A stretch of DNA of 64,000 bases from Chryseobacterium hagamense (lineage in GTDB: Bacteria > Bacteroidota > Bacteroidia > Flavobacteriales > Weeksellaceae), in the NCBI RefSeq assembly GCF_007991455.1, contig NZ_BJYJ01000008.1:1-64000 (forward strand). The letters are read 5' to 3'. The notes under the pieces were generated by a model. It was given only the letters and a program-made list of their open reading frames with translations, made no database searches and had not been told where the DNA came from. Positions 1 to 8,147 of the stretch are shown in pieces (the stretch's first letter is position 1; each line of letters begins with the position of its first letter). The position numbers were made by a program, and so were the translations under genes.

Positions 1-1356
1 ATTGATCGCTCCGTTGGAAGCGCCGTTACAGGCAACATTCGTTACTACCGTAGTTCCGCTTACTGCAGTGGCGGGCTGATTAATGGTAAAGGTCCGAGTG
101 GTCTGGCATCCGGCATTATCCGTTACCGTCACAACATAAGTTCCGGCAGAAAGGCCGGTAGCCGTTGCTGCTGTGCCGCCTACAGGCGACCAGGAATAGG
201 TATAAGGTGCAACACCACCTGAAGGCACGACTGTAGCCGAACCATTGGAACCGCCATTACAGGATACATCCGTTTTGCTTCCTGCCGTGCTGATGCTTAC
301 AACAGTCATTGTAGCAGCAACAGAAGTTGCTGATCCGGCACCTGTTGCCACAGCACGGTACTGGTAACCGTTCATAGCCGCAGTTGCGCCGGTAATCGTC
401 AGCGTATTGGTTGTTACTCCCGAATAAGGAGCGGCATTGGTTAAAGCAATAAATCCGCTGCCTGAATTCTGATACCATTGGTAAGAAGTGGCTCCGGAAG
501 CGCTGACCGTAAAAGTCGTGGTACCTCCCGCACAGATCGTCCGGTTGGCAGGATTGGCTGTAATTACAGGTGTACTGGCAAGAAAAGCACATCCTGAATA
601 TTGTGATCCTGCTGAAGTGCTGAGCGTCCAGTTGCCAGGGGTCATCACTGCCGTTCTGATATTTGCTGTTGTCGAAGTAGGTACTCCGGTACAGTTAAAT
701 TTCCCCGATAGCGGTGAAGTAGTGCCTGTTACAGCTCCCGTATAAAATGCATTGGTTCCTCCGGTAAGGCCGGGAGGCATTAACGAGGCATTAGGACCAT
801 TTGATGATCCAATGTTCCATGCATCGGTTGTCGTATTTGCAGTATAGAAAAAATTAATCCCGGCAATACAGGTCACACCGCCACCGGTTACAATTCCGCT
901 TCCTCCCTGGAAAGCAATGATCTGATCCCCCACGGAGGATAATGTCAAGCCATTGGGAGATGATCCTTCGGTAAGTACTACGGTACCATTTGCGGTAGAC
1001 ACACTGGATGCAGGATTATAGGTATAAGCCGATAAACCCGAAATGTATACCTCCGTACCGGCAGGCAGTGCGGTACCGCTGGTCCAGGTAACCGTAGATT
1101 CTGTGGCCGAAAAGTTCTGCCATACATTATTTCCCTGATAGCCCCGGTCGGTAAAACTTATTTGTGTTGCGCTCGAAATAGGGCTGAGCAAAACAAATGA
1201 AAATACATCTACCGAAGTAGAACTGGAATCGAAGGAGGTAAACGCGATCCCTCCGGGAGAGAGTGTGGTCTGTGCCTGCGCATATCCCAGCAACAACGCT
1301 CCCGTCATGACGACCGTCCTCGCCAGCGTTTTGATTTTAGAATAAAAATTTTTCAT
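1..1356 (-). CDS. T9SS-type secreted protein with Ig-like and SprB repeats (3' end outside window)
   Basis: The frame is open from the ATG at 1356 to the left edge (452 codons), so the C-terminus is missing. Residues 1-28 form a signal peptide (hydrophobic core TGALLLGYAQA). A beta-rich N-terminal domain follows (FTDRGYQGNNVW, then LPAGTEVYISG), then an Ig-like domain (TICAGGTTTFTVSASGATSY, then YQW). One full SprB-type repeat follows (DVSCNGGSNGSATVVPSGG ... GLSAGTYVVTVTDNAGC), and a second begins at the edge. SprB repeats are known from large T9SS-exported adhesins of gliding and non-gliding flavobacteria. The C-terminal sorting domain is presumably beyond the window. The start lies 16 bp after the stop of the formyltransferase gene on the same strand, so it is probably the last known gene of the operon. 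Surface adhesion is inferred, not shown. Confidence 0.85.
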   Translation of the reverse strand, partial: MKNFYSKIKTLARTVVMTGALLLGYAQAQTTLSPGGIAFTSFDSSSTSVDVFSFVLLSPISSATQISFTDRGYQGNNVWQNFSATESTVTWTSGTALPAGTEVYISGLSAYTYNPASSVSTANGTVVLTEGSSPNGLTLSSVGDQIIAFQGGSGIVTGGGVTCIAGINFFYTANTTTDAWNIGSSNGPNASLMPPGLTGGTNAFYTGAVTGTTSPLSGKFNCTGVPTSTTANIRTAVMTPGNWTLSTSAGSQYSGCAFLASTPVITANPANRTICAGGTTTFTVSASGATSYQWYQNSGSGFIALTNAAPYSGVTTNTLTITGATAAMNGYQYRAVATGAGSATSVAATMTVVSISTAGSKTDVSCNGGSNGSATVVPSGGVAPYTYSWSPVGGTAATATGLSAGTYVVTVTDNAGCQTTRTFTINQPATAVSGTTVVTNVACNGASNGAIN

Positions 1357-1372
1357 TGATAATATATTTAGG

Positions 1373-2308
1373 TTATAAATTCATGAACTGTTCGCCCTTT
1401 TTTAGCCCAAAAGCAGATAATTTATACCCGCTCATGAAGCCTTCTTCCGTATAGACGATATCTACTTTCAGATCTGATTGCTGACTGCATCTCACAATCA
1501 ATCCATTTTCCTTATCCAGAGACAATATGGTTCCGGGAAATCCCGTATAATGATTTTTATTGATTACGGTAGCCTCTACTACCCGTATGTTCCACCCGTT
1601 CCATTGGGTATAGGCTCCCTTATTCCACGGATTGCAGGCTCTTACCAATGCTTCGACCGCCTTAGCATCCTGTTTCTCCCAGGAAATACAGACATCGGAA
1701 GCTCCAGGTTTCGGATAATACCGTGCCTGATTTTCGTCTTGTTTTGTTCCTTTATAATAACTTTGTAAAAGATTAAGAAGTTCATTCAGTAAGTTAGCTC
1801 CCAACCATGATAGATGAGTGCATAAGCCACCATGTGTAAGATCTGCAGAAACAGGGATGCTTTTTTTTAGAATAACCGGTCCCTTATCAATACACTTATC
1901 GATAACATGTACGGTAATTCCCGATTGTCCGGCCCCGCTTCTGATGGTTTCAAATACAGGATCCGCTCCCCGCATTTCAGGTAAAAGACCATAGTGGAAG
2001 TTGTAAAAGATTCCCGGATACAATATTAAAATTTCAGAAGAAATCTTCCATGGGAAAGTCATGGTAAAAACAGCATCAGCACCGGAAATATTTATCATTT
2101 CCTTTATCATATCAGAGCTATTTTCTTTGGCCATAATAAATAAAGGGATTCCGGACTGCTTCGAGAGCATCGAACAGAATTCCGTTATTTCAATATTATT
2201 TTCCGGAACTCCTAAAGCACAAAGCCGGCCTGCCATCAATAAAGACTGCAAAGCCGGAAATGCCATCCGGTTGTTACATAAGACTGCTATTTTAAATGGG
2301 TTCGTCAT
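1373..2308 (-). CDS. Fmt-like formyltransferase
   Basis: The protein has 311 aa, the usual length of methionyl-tRNA formyltransferase, and both Fmt domains are visible. The N-terminal hydrolase-like Rossmann domain carries the N-x-H motif and RGADP (NFHYGLLPEMRGADP) and the catalytic-type Asp in VIDKCIDKGPVIL. The C-terminal OB-type domain has ACNPWNKGAYTQW, PGTILS and EGFMSGYKLSAFGLKKGEQF. The family transfers a formyl group from 10-formyl-tetrahydrofolate to an amino group. The start overlaps the stop of the binding-protein gene by four bases (ATGA), so the two are translationally coupled. The setting, between a ligand-binding protein and a secreted adhesin, is not that of housekeeping fmt (usually near def). 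I infer a paralogue acting on a specialised substrate, which could be an amino sugar or a peptide amine. Confidence 0.85.
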   Translation of the reverse strand: MTNPFKIAVLCNNRMAFPALQSLLMAGRLCALGVPENNIEITEFCSMLSKQSGIPLFIMAKENSSDMIKEMINISGADAVFTMTFPWKISSEILILYPGIFYNFHYGLLPEMRGADPVFETIRSGAGQSGITVHVIDKCIDKGPVILKKSIPVSADLTHGGLCTHLSWLGANLLNELLNLLQSYYKGTKQDENQARYYPKPGASDVCISWEKQDAKAVEALVRACNPWNKGAYTQWNGWNIRVVEATVINKNHYTGFPGTILSLDKENGLIVRCSQQSDLKVDIVYTEEGFMSGYKLSAFGLKKGEQFMNL

Positions 2309-3426
2309 GATTCTAAGCAGGCATAAGCATTAAGCCAAGTGTTGGCCTCTACGGTCCGTATATATTCGATATTTCTTTTCAGTCCTTTTCGTTCCGACTC
2401 TATACCGGAAGCTACCTGAATATCCTTTAAAAGACATGTTCCCGTATCTTCATCCTTTGAAACAGTGGTATAGTAAATTTTTGCTTCCGAGAATCTGTTT
2501 TCAGGATTCATAAGCACTTTTCCGCGTGGCGAATTGATGGTCATACTGTCAAACACTGTATTTTCCATTCCTATAAACTGTGCAGCTTCCCATCCCAATA
2601 AAGAAAAAAGATTAGCTTTTCCATCTTTAATGCCATCCATTATATTGACAAAGATTTCATTTTCGGGGATATTTAAATTTCTGGACCAGGCTACTGCCGC
2701 AGTCCATTCATATCCCGGATAAGATATTTTTTCCAGCCAGGTCTCATCTGAAGTAAAACCTGTACCGTATATTTTGCAATAACCTGCCATATCGATGCTC
2801 CCTTCGAAAAAGTCTTTGGCCATATCTCCGCAAAAAGTAGCAAGTACAGCGGTTTCAGGCCTTTTTTCAAGAAATTCGGCAAGAGGTTTTAGTGTAAATT
2901 CCGAACGTTTTAAAGAGGTAATATGGTTAAATACGATTGAACCTCCCTTTTCTTCGGCCGCCGCAGCATATACATAAGCGGGCCGGTATCCGGCGTCATA
3001 AAATGAGCAGGTGAATGCAAAATTCCTGAATCCGTCGTCAATCGCTTTCTGAGTGATCATACGGGTACACAGTCCTCCCTGAAGGGAGATAAACCAGGCA
3101 TTGGAAAGTTTTTCGCTGAACTTAGGAAAATGATAACCGCTGTCCAGAACAATCAGGGTCTTACCCGAAGCTTCAAACAGAGGATGTATGAATTCTGCAG
3201 AGAATGGATTCATATATCCTATGATAATATCGGTTCCTGCCAATAAAAACTGTTCACAATGGTCATAAATCTCTTCATTCTTTGCAGCAATTCCGATTCC
3301 TGCCGAAACAATTTCATGATAACCGTCCAGTCCCATATTTTTAAGGGATTGCCTGAAACCATCCATGATATCGAATGAGATCGATGAATAAATAACAGAC
3401 CGTGGTAAAAGTAAAGCTATTTTCAT
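2305..3426 (-). CDS. Cytoplasmic periplasmic-binding-protein-fold (LivK-like) ligand-binding protein
   Basis: The protein has 373 aa and the alternating pattern of type I periplasmic binding proteins. MKIALLLPRSVIYSS begins the first strand, GTDIIIGYMNPFSAEFIHPL lies in the first lobe, and FSLLGWEAAQFI is typical of the Leu/Ile/Val and amide-binding group. There is no signal peptide or lipobox, so it should stay in the cytoplasm unless exported in an unusual way. This resembles regulatory members such as AmiC rather than transporter subunits, and no ABC permease or ATPase is nearby. It lies 54 bp after the third collar gene and overlaps the formyltransferase by ATGA. A role as a small-molecule sensor, or as a fold reused for enzyme support, is inference only. 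Confidence 0.75.
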   Translation of the reverse strand: MKIALLLPRSVIYSSISFDIMDGFRQSLKNMGLDGYHEIVSAGIGIAAKNEEIYDHCEQFLLAGTDIIIGYMNPFSAEFIHPLFEASGKTLIVLDSGYHFPKFSEKLSNAWFISLQGGLCTRMITQKAIDDGFRNFAFTCSFYDAGYRPAYVYAAAAEEKGGSIVFNHITSLKRSEFTLKPLAEFLEKRPETAVLATFCGDMAKDFFEGSIDMAGYCKIYGTGFTSDETWLEKISYPGYEWTAAVAWSRNLNIPENEIFVNIMDGIKDGKANLFSLLGWEAAQFIGMENTVFDSMTINSPRGKVLMNPENRFSEAKIYYTTVSKDEDTGTCLLKDIQVASGIESERKGLKRNIEYIRTVEANTWLNAYACLES

Positions 3427-3480
3427 ATGGTTGATAAAGTCTCCGGCAAAGATGATTGCCGGAGATCAAATAAATAATTG

Positions 3481-4023
3481 TTAAGATCTTGAAGGGAAAA
3501 TTCCCATCAGACAAATAATATAATTCATCCCTAAATAAGGCTGGCGGATATTGATCGGCTGACTGCCTCCCGATGTGCTTAAAGAAAATGCATTGGATAT
3601 CGGCTTCATCGTACTGTCTGCCTGCTGAGTGGAATACAGTCCGGGCAAAGCAGCCAGCGTATTGCCGGTAGGAGAACCTGTATTACCAGCATCTGAAAAA
3701 GCTTTTATAGAGATGGTCTCCGAGCCCGGTAAATGATTATGCATAGGCATATGCTGTTGGTCACAGGTCACCGTTTCGGTACCTACCATCTGTCCCAGTT
3801 GGAAGGTTTTTGTTCCTACTCCCGTTCCTGTTCCCATAGCAGTTCTTCCTGCAAAATTCGGCAGCATAAAAGTTGTTCTTCCATCACCTCCGTACATAGT
3901 ACCCAGTAGGGCAAATAGTGCCTGATTGGTATTGATCTGTAATGTCTGCCCCTGGCAAAATGCCCAGTTTTTCGGAGCAAAATTTCCGGCAAACATTCTT
4001 ATTTCTGACATGGTTCCTTCCAT
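3481..4023 (-). CDS. Tail-collar domain protein (MdpB-like), third of three
   Basis: The protein has 180 aa and matches the phage tail collar / microcystin-dependent protein family (COG4675, Pfam Tail_collar). It opens with SEIRMFAGNFAPKNWAFCQG, then has ALFALLGTMYGGDGRTTF and LPNFAGRTAMGTGTGVG, and ends with MNYIICLMGIFPSRS. There is no signal peptide. The MEGTM start is preferred because the two paralogues start at the same place. It is 29 bp downstream of the second copy. Chromosomal triplets of this family are widespread outside prophages and their function is not settled; no tail, capsid or integrase genes are present here. Confidence 0.9.
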   Translation of the reverse strand: MEGTMSEIRMFAGNFAPKNWAFCQGQTLQINTNQALFALLGTMYGGDGRTTFMLPNFAGRTAMGTGTGVGTKTFQLGQMVGTETVTCDQQHMPMHNHLPGSETISIKAFSDAGNTGSPTGNTLAALPGLYSTQQADSTMKPISNAFSLSTSGGSQPINIRQPYLGMNYIICLMGIFPSRS

Positions 4024-4052
4024 AATGATAGTTTTTTAGTGTTGATACAGAA

Positions 4053-4592
4053 TTAGTCTCTGGGAGGATAATATCCCTCAAGACAAATGATATAATTGGT
4101 AGCCAGAATTGGCTGTATAATACTGAATGGCAGATTACCGCCCACAACGGATATGGTACCTGTAACGGCTGCCGGAGCAATAGTGGTATCCGGAGCCTGA
4201 GATGAATAGGCACCAGGAAGACCAGCCAATATGTTTCCTGTAGGAGATCCTGAGTCTCCTGCATCTGAGTAACAAGGGAATGTAATGGTTGCTGATGCCG
4301 CATGGCTGTGTGCAGGCATCTGTGCTGAAGTCATCGTAACATTTTCCGTGCCTCCCGTCTGTCCTAAAGTGATGGCAGACAGTCCTGCTCCTTGTCCTGT
4401 ACCTACTGCCACACGGCCTCTAAGGTCAGGTACGGCAAAATTACTTTGTCCGTCACCTCCGAAAGTAGTTCCCAGGATTGAAAATGCTGCGGTAAATTCT
4501 GCTAAACTGTATTTTGTACCATCACAAAAAACCCAGCCTAGCGGAGCAAAATTTCCTCCAAATAATCGGATTTCTCCTATATAACCTTCCAT
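4053..4592 (-). CDS. Tail-collar domain protein (MdpB-like), second of three
   Basis: The protein has 179 aa and is a clear paralogue of its neighbours: GEIRLFGGNFAPLGWVFCDG at the N-terminus, FSILGTTFGGDGQSNFAVPD, then LRGRVAVGTGQGAG, and NYIICLEGYYPPRD at the end. The middle region (residues about 95-150, YSDAGDSGSPTGNILAGLPG) is also shared. It is collinear with the other two collar genes, with 40 bp and 29 bp spacing. The copies have diverged mainly in the segment between the conserved N- and C-terminal blocks, which is what one would expect if they form hetero-oligomers (inference). Confidence 0.9.
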   Translation of the reverse strand: MEGYIGEIRLFGGNFAPLGWVFCDGTKYSLAEFTAAFSILGTTFGGDGQSNFAVPDLRGRVAVGTGQGAGLSAITLGQTGGTENVTMTSAQMPAHSHAASATITFPCYSDAGDSGSPTGNILAGLPGAYSSQAPDTTIAPAAVTGTISVVGGNLPFSIIQPILATNYIICLEGYYPPRD

Positions 4593-4632
4593 AATAATGT
4601 CTTTTTGTTATTAATTTTTATTTTAAATATGA

Positions 4633-5172
4633 TTAGGACCTTTGAGGAAAAACTCCGTATAGGCATACAATGTAATTCATACCCAGAGAAGGCTGGACAA
4701 AAGTGAGCGCATTGCTGTTCCCAGCCGTTCCTATCTGCAATGCCAGGGGCACTGCTTTTGTAGTAGAGTCGCTGCCCTGATCACTGTACATTGAAGGCTT
4801 GGCGGCGAGAATATTATTTGCCGGGGTGCCGGAGTCACCATCATCCGAATAAGCAGGAATGACAACGTTTCCTGATACACTGTGGGTATGTGCCGGTAAA
4901 TTCTGCATTATTAAAGTCACAGAATTGGTCCCGACCATCTCACCCTGTTGGTAATAGGATAGTCCGGGTCCTTGCCCGACTCCGACAGCTGATCTGCCGG
5001 CAAGGTTCGGCAATCCGAAAGTAGTTACGCCATCTCCTCCGTACATAGTTCCGAAGAGTGAGAATAAAGCTGTATTTGACCTGATGGCCAATAAAGCACC
5101 ATTGCAGTATTGCCAGTCTTTGGGAGCAAAGTTTGCGGCAAAAAGTCGGATTTCTCCAATTGTTCCGTCCAT
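4633..5172 (-). CDS. Tail-collar domain protein (MdpB-like), first of three
   Basis: The protein has 179 aa and is the first gene of the minus-strand run that continues to the left edge. Family blocks are GEIRLFAANFAPKDWQYCNG, ALFSLFGTMYGGDGVTTFGL, PNLAGRSAVGVGQGPG and NYIVCLYGVFPQRS. No export signal is visible. The upstream 630 bp without genes would hold the operon promoter; a palindrome at 5425-5437 is the only clear candidate operator. Family membership is secure, but the biological role is unknown. Confidence 0.9.
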   Translation of the reverse strand: MDGTIGEIRLFAANFAPKDWQYCNGALLAIRSNTALFSLFGTMYGGDGVTTFGLPNLAGRSAVGVGQGPGLSYYQQGEMVGTNSVTLIMQNLPAHTHSVSGNVVIPAYSDDGDSGTPANNILAAKPSMYSDQGSDSTTKAVPLALQIGTAGNSNALTFVQPSLGMNYIVCLYGVFPQRS

Positions 5173-5424
5173 AATTTTTGGTTTTAGAATAAAAAATTTA
5201 TTAAAGCTTAATTTATTCAGGAAAAAGGTCAGACAGATTCCTGCTGAATAAATCTTAAGATTTCAGAGATAATTCTTCAATGCAGGATTCATCATAATAC
5301 CGATGGAAAGCCTGCCGGGAACAAATAAGTCACAAAATCGTGAAGTGAAAATTAAAAAAGAAGATGTTTAATGTGGTATTCATGATGATGTAGTTATTTA
5401 TTCAGTTTTTATCTATCGTAGTGA

Positions 5425-5437
5425 CCTGGTAACCAGG
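5425..5437. promoter_or_regulatory. Candidate operator palindrome upstream of the collar operon
   Basis: CCTGGT-A-ACCAGG is a perfect 6-bp inverted repeat with a 1-bp centre. Flanking GTG/CAC extends the symmetry after one bulged base. It sits next to the only matching -7 box in this gap. Regulator unknown. Confidence 0.3.
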
Positions 5438-5744
5438 CACCTCTTTTTTCTTACAAATTTAATTTTATTATTGACATAAAGAGCATTTGTTAAAAAAAAT
5501 TAATTAAAAATTTATTATCTTAATTATTTCTTCATTTTAAACAGGTTATTTGTCAATTTTTTTTCCACGATAAAATTAGGTATTGCGCAGTTACCGTAAG
5601 TACGTATTTTTACTGAATCTGCAATATTTTTTCCGTTCGGGAATGTTTAATCCTTCTGAATGTTCTGTTTCCCGCCTGCTTATCCGGCTGATTTTTTTTG
5701 TGAAACCTTATGAAGCTTATTTTTTTACCGTGAGTTCACGGCAT

Positions 5745-5779
5745 AAAAAAACCGCTTCAGACTTACGTCTAAAGCGGTT
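5745..5779 (-). terminator. dnaK terminator
   Basis: The hairpin AACCGCTT...AAGCGGTT (5750-5757 with 5772-5779, inner AGAC/GTCT) is followed on the minus strand by a T run. It begins 25 bp after the dnaK stop. Confidence 0.85.
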
Positions 5780-5803
5780 CTGTTTCAGCAGGATTATTTA
5801 TCC

Positions 5804-7696
5804 TTATTTCACTTCTTCAAAATCTGCATCCTGAACATCATCAGCACCTCCTGCATTTCCTGCGTTCTGAGCTCCTGCATCAGCACCCGGCTGTTGACCT
5901 GCGGCGTACAGTTCTTCAGAAGCAGCCATCCAGGCAGCATCCAAAGCTTCTGTCTTCGCTTTTACATCATCCGAATTTTTAGCTTCGAAAGCGGTTTTCA
6001 GTTCTCCATGGGCGGCTTCGATGGCTGCTTTTTTGTCTGCAGACAATTTATCACCGAATTCTTTCAGTTGCTTCTCGGTCTGGAAAATCAGTCCGTCTGC
6101 TTTATTGAAGATTTCCACTTCTTCTTTTCTCTTCGCATCCGCTGCAGAGTTTTCCTGAGCTTCTTTTTTCATTCTCTCGATTTCTTCATCGGAAAGACCT
6201 GAAGAAGCCTGGATTTTGATCGATTGCTCTTTACCGGTTCCTTTATCTTTAGCAGATACGCTCAGGATACCGTTGGCATCGATGTCGAAAGTTACTTCGA
6301 TCTGAGGAACGCCTCTTGGTGCCGGTGGAATATCCGTAAGGTCGAATCTACCGATCTCTTTGTTATCGTTGAACATCGGTCTTTCTCCCTGTCCTACTCT
6401 AATGCTTACCGCAGGCTGGTTGTCGGAAGCCGTGGAGAATACTTCAGATTTCTTAGTCGGGATCGTCGTGTTCGCCTCAATTAATTTAGTGAAAACAGAA
6501 CCCATGGTTTCGATCCCCAAAGAAAGCGGGGTAACGTCTAACAGAAGAACGTCTTTTACATCACCCGTAAGTACTCCTCCCTGAATAGCAGCACCGATGG
6601 CTACCACCTCATCCGGGTTAACGCCTTTAGAAGGTTTTTTACCGAAGAATTTTTCAACTTCTTCCTGGATGATCGGGATTCTTGTAGAACCTCCTACCAG
6701 GATTACTTCGTCGATATCGGAAGTAGACAGACCTGCATCTTTCAATGCTTTTGCTACCGGCTCCATTGATCTTCTTACCAGATCAGCAGATAACTGCTCG
6801 AATTTAGCTTTCGTTAATGTTTTTACCAAATGCTTAGGACCCGTCGCCGTAGCAGTAATATAAGGAAGGTTGATTTCAGTCTGCGGAGAAGAAGAAAGCT
6901 CGATTTTTGCTTTTTCAGCCGCTTCTTTCAATCTCTGTAATGCAATGGCATCAGACTTTAAATCCACTCCTTCTTCAGACTTGAACTCGTCAGCCATCCA
7001 GTTGATGATAACGTCATCGAAGTCATCTCCCCCTAAGTGGGTATCCCCGTTGGTAGACAATACTTCAAATACGCCGTCTCCAAGGTCAAGGATCGAGATA
7101 TCGAAGGTACCTCCTCCAAGGTCATATACCGCGATCTTCTGATCTTTGTGGTTTTTATCAAGACCATAAGCCAAAGCAGCTGCCGTAGGCTCATTGATGA
7201 TTCTTTCTACTTTAAGGCCGGCGATTTCACCTGCCTCTTTAGTAGCCTGTCTCTGCGCATCGTTAAAGTAAGCCGGAACTGTAATTACCGCTCTGGTTAC
7301 TTCCTGACCCAGATAATCTTCAGCCGTCTTCTTCATTTTCTGAAGCGTCATCGCGGAGATTTCCTGCGGCGTATATTCTCTGTCGTCGATTTTTACTTTT
7401 ACCGTATCGTTCGGTCCGGATACTACTTTATACGGTACCCTTGTGATTTCGGAAGCATCATCCTTAAAGTGCGTCCCGATAAATCTTTTGATCGAATAAA
7501 CCGTTTTGGTAGGGTTGGTTACCGCCTGTCTTTTGGCAGGATCCCCTACTTTTCTTTCCCCGTCTTCTGTGAAAGCCACGATAGACGGCGTTGTTCTTTT
7601 ACCTTCTGCGTTAGGAATTACAACAGGGTCTTTTCCCTCCATTACAGCAACACAAGAGTTGGTTGTTCCTAAGTCGATTCCAATTATTTTACTCAT
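5804..7696 (-). CDS. dnaK: Chaperone DnaK (Hsp70)
   Basis: The protein has 630 aa from the start [20 protein letters not shown]. An upstream in-frame ATG at 7750 would add 18 residues with no counterpart in the family, so the start at 7696 is chosen. The nucleotide-binding domain shows [17 protein letters not shown] and VGGSTRIP. The linker region is [18 protein letters not shown], followed by the substrate-binding domain and a helical lid. The tail is Ala/Gly/Asp-rich and ends in DADFEEVK, close to the canonical EEVD-like end. It is an ATP-driven cytoplasmic folding chaperone that works with DnaJ and GrpE, neither of which is adjacent. The gene stands alone with its own terminator, and its promoter must lie in the 450 bp shared with ppk. 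Confidence 0.98.
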   Translation of the reverse strand: MSKIIGIDLGTTNSCVAVMEGKDPVVIPNAEGKRTTPSIVAFTEDGERKVGDPAKRQAVTNPTKTVYSIKRFIGTHFKDDASEITRVPYKVVSGPNDTVKVKIDDREYTPQEISAMTLQKMKKTAEDYLGQEVTRAVITVPAYFNDAQRQATKEAGEIAGLKVERIINEPTAAALAYGLDKNHKDQKIAVYDLGGGTFDISILDLGDGVFEVLSTNGDTHLGGDDFDDVIINWMADEFKSEEGVDLKSDAIALQRLKEAAEKAKIELSSSPQTEINLPYITATATGPKHLVKTLTKAKFEQLSADLVRRSMEPVAKALKDAGLSTSDIDEVILVGGSTRIPIIQEEVEKFFGKKPSKGVNPDEVVAIGAAIQGGVLTGDVKDVLLLDVTPLSLGIETMGSVFTKLIEANTTIPTKKSEVFSTASDNQPAVSIRVGQGERPMFNDNKEIGRFDLTDIPPAPRGVPQIEVTFDIDANGILSVSAKDKGTGKEQSIKIQASSGLSDEEIERMKKEAQENSAADAKRKEEVEIFNKADGLIFQTEKQLKEFGDKLSADKKAAIEAAHGELKTAFEAKNSDDVKAKTEALDAAWMAASEELYAAGQQPGADAGAQNAGNAGGADDVQDADFEEVK

Positions 7697-8147
7697 AATA
7701 TTTTTTATTTTTTCTAATTTTAGTTTTAAAATACACTCAGTATTTCTCAATATTTATACCATTCAAAATTTTGTGACAAATTGACATTCCCGTTATATAA
7801 ACTTCGTTTTAAATTCTTTTTTTTCTGAGAACAAATATTTCAGAAACAGGCACTCGAATCAGTTCAAACCTGTTTTAGCCGGACCATGCAGTTTTGTCAC
7901 CCGTACTATTTCACGGAATACTTTTTATTAATATTGTCACTTTTATTTTTCGCTGATCCCTGCAGATTTTCTTTTTTGGTAAAAATATAGCTGGTGCATT
8001 AGGGTTGCAACGATTTTTTTTAATAACTTTAAAAAGTCGCAGTGTTATCGTGCTTACCGGTTACGGTCAGAATTAATTAAAGCTTAATGTAAAAAGGTTT
8101 TTAACGATACCACAAATCTGTATTTTTGATAAATTATAAACTAGAGA
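7697..8147. other. Divergent promoter region of dnaK and ppk
   Basis: This 451-bp AT-rich spacer separates divergently transcribed dnaK and ppk. A match to the flavobacterial -7 element lies at 8121-8128 for ppk. For dnaK only an imperfect box was found (minus strand TCAATTTG near 7780). No gene, repeat or CIRCE element was seen. Confidence 0.5.
8121..8128 (+). promoter_or_regulatory. -7 promoter box of the ppk operon
   Basis: TATTTTTG matches the Bacteroidetes -7 consensus TAnnTTTG and lies 19 bp before the ppk ATG. The -33 TTG is not clearly present. Confidence 0.5.

Larger units (their letters stand above)
5173..5803. other. AT-rich intergenic region between dnaK and the collar operon
   Basis: No coding frame in this stretch is convincing. 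It contains the dnaK terminator (5750-5779), a short perfect palindrome CCGTGA-GT-TCACGG at 5728-5741, the operator-like palindrome at 5425-5437, and a possible -7 box for the collar operon (CAAATTTA at 5454-5461, read TAAATTTG on the minus strand). The last would imply a leader of about 275 nt. Confidence 0.6.

Noticed and set aside
1-1356. Several short frames in other phases across the left end
   Set aside because: The minus-strand frame from 1356 stays open to the edge and gives a signal peptide, Ig-like and SprB motifs; the others are shadows.
3481-5172. Prophage origin of the three collar genes
   Set aside because: No capsid, terminase, integrase, portal or lysis gene is near, and the genes are in an operon with metabolic-type proteins.
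5721-5741. Second terminator at CCGTGAGTTCACGG
   Set aside because: The palindrome has no T run on the correct side in either direction.
5894-7672. Long antisense frames opposite dnaK
   Set aside because: They arise from the codon pattern of a highly expressed gene and encode no recognisable domain.
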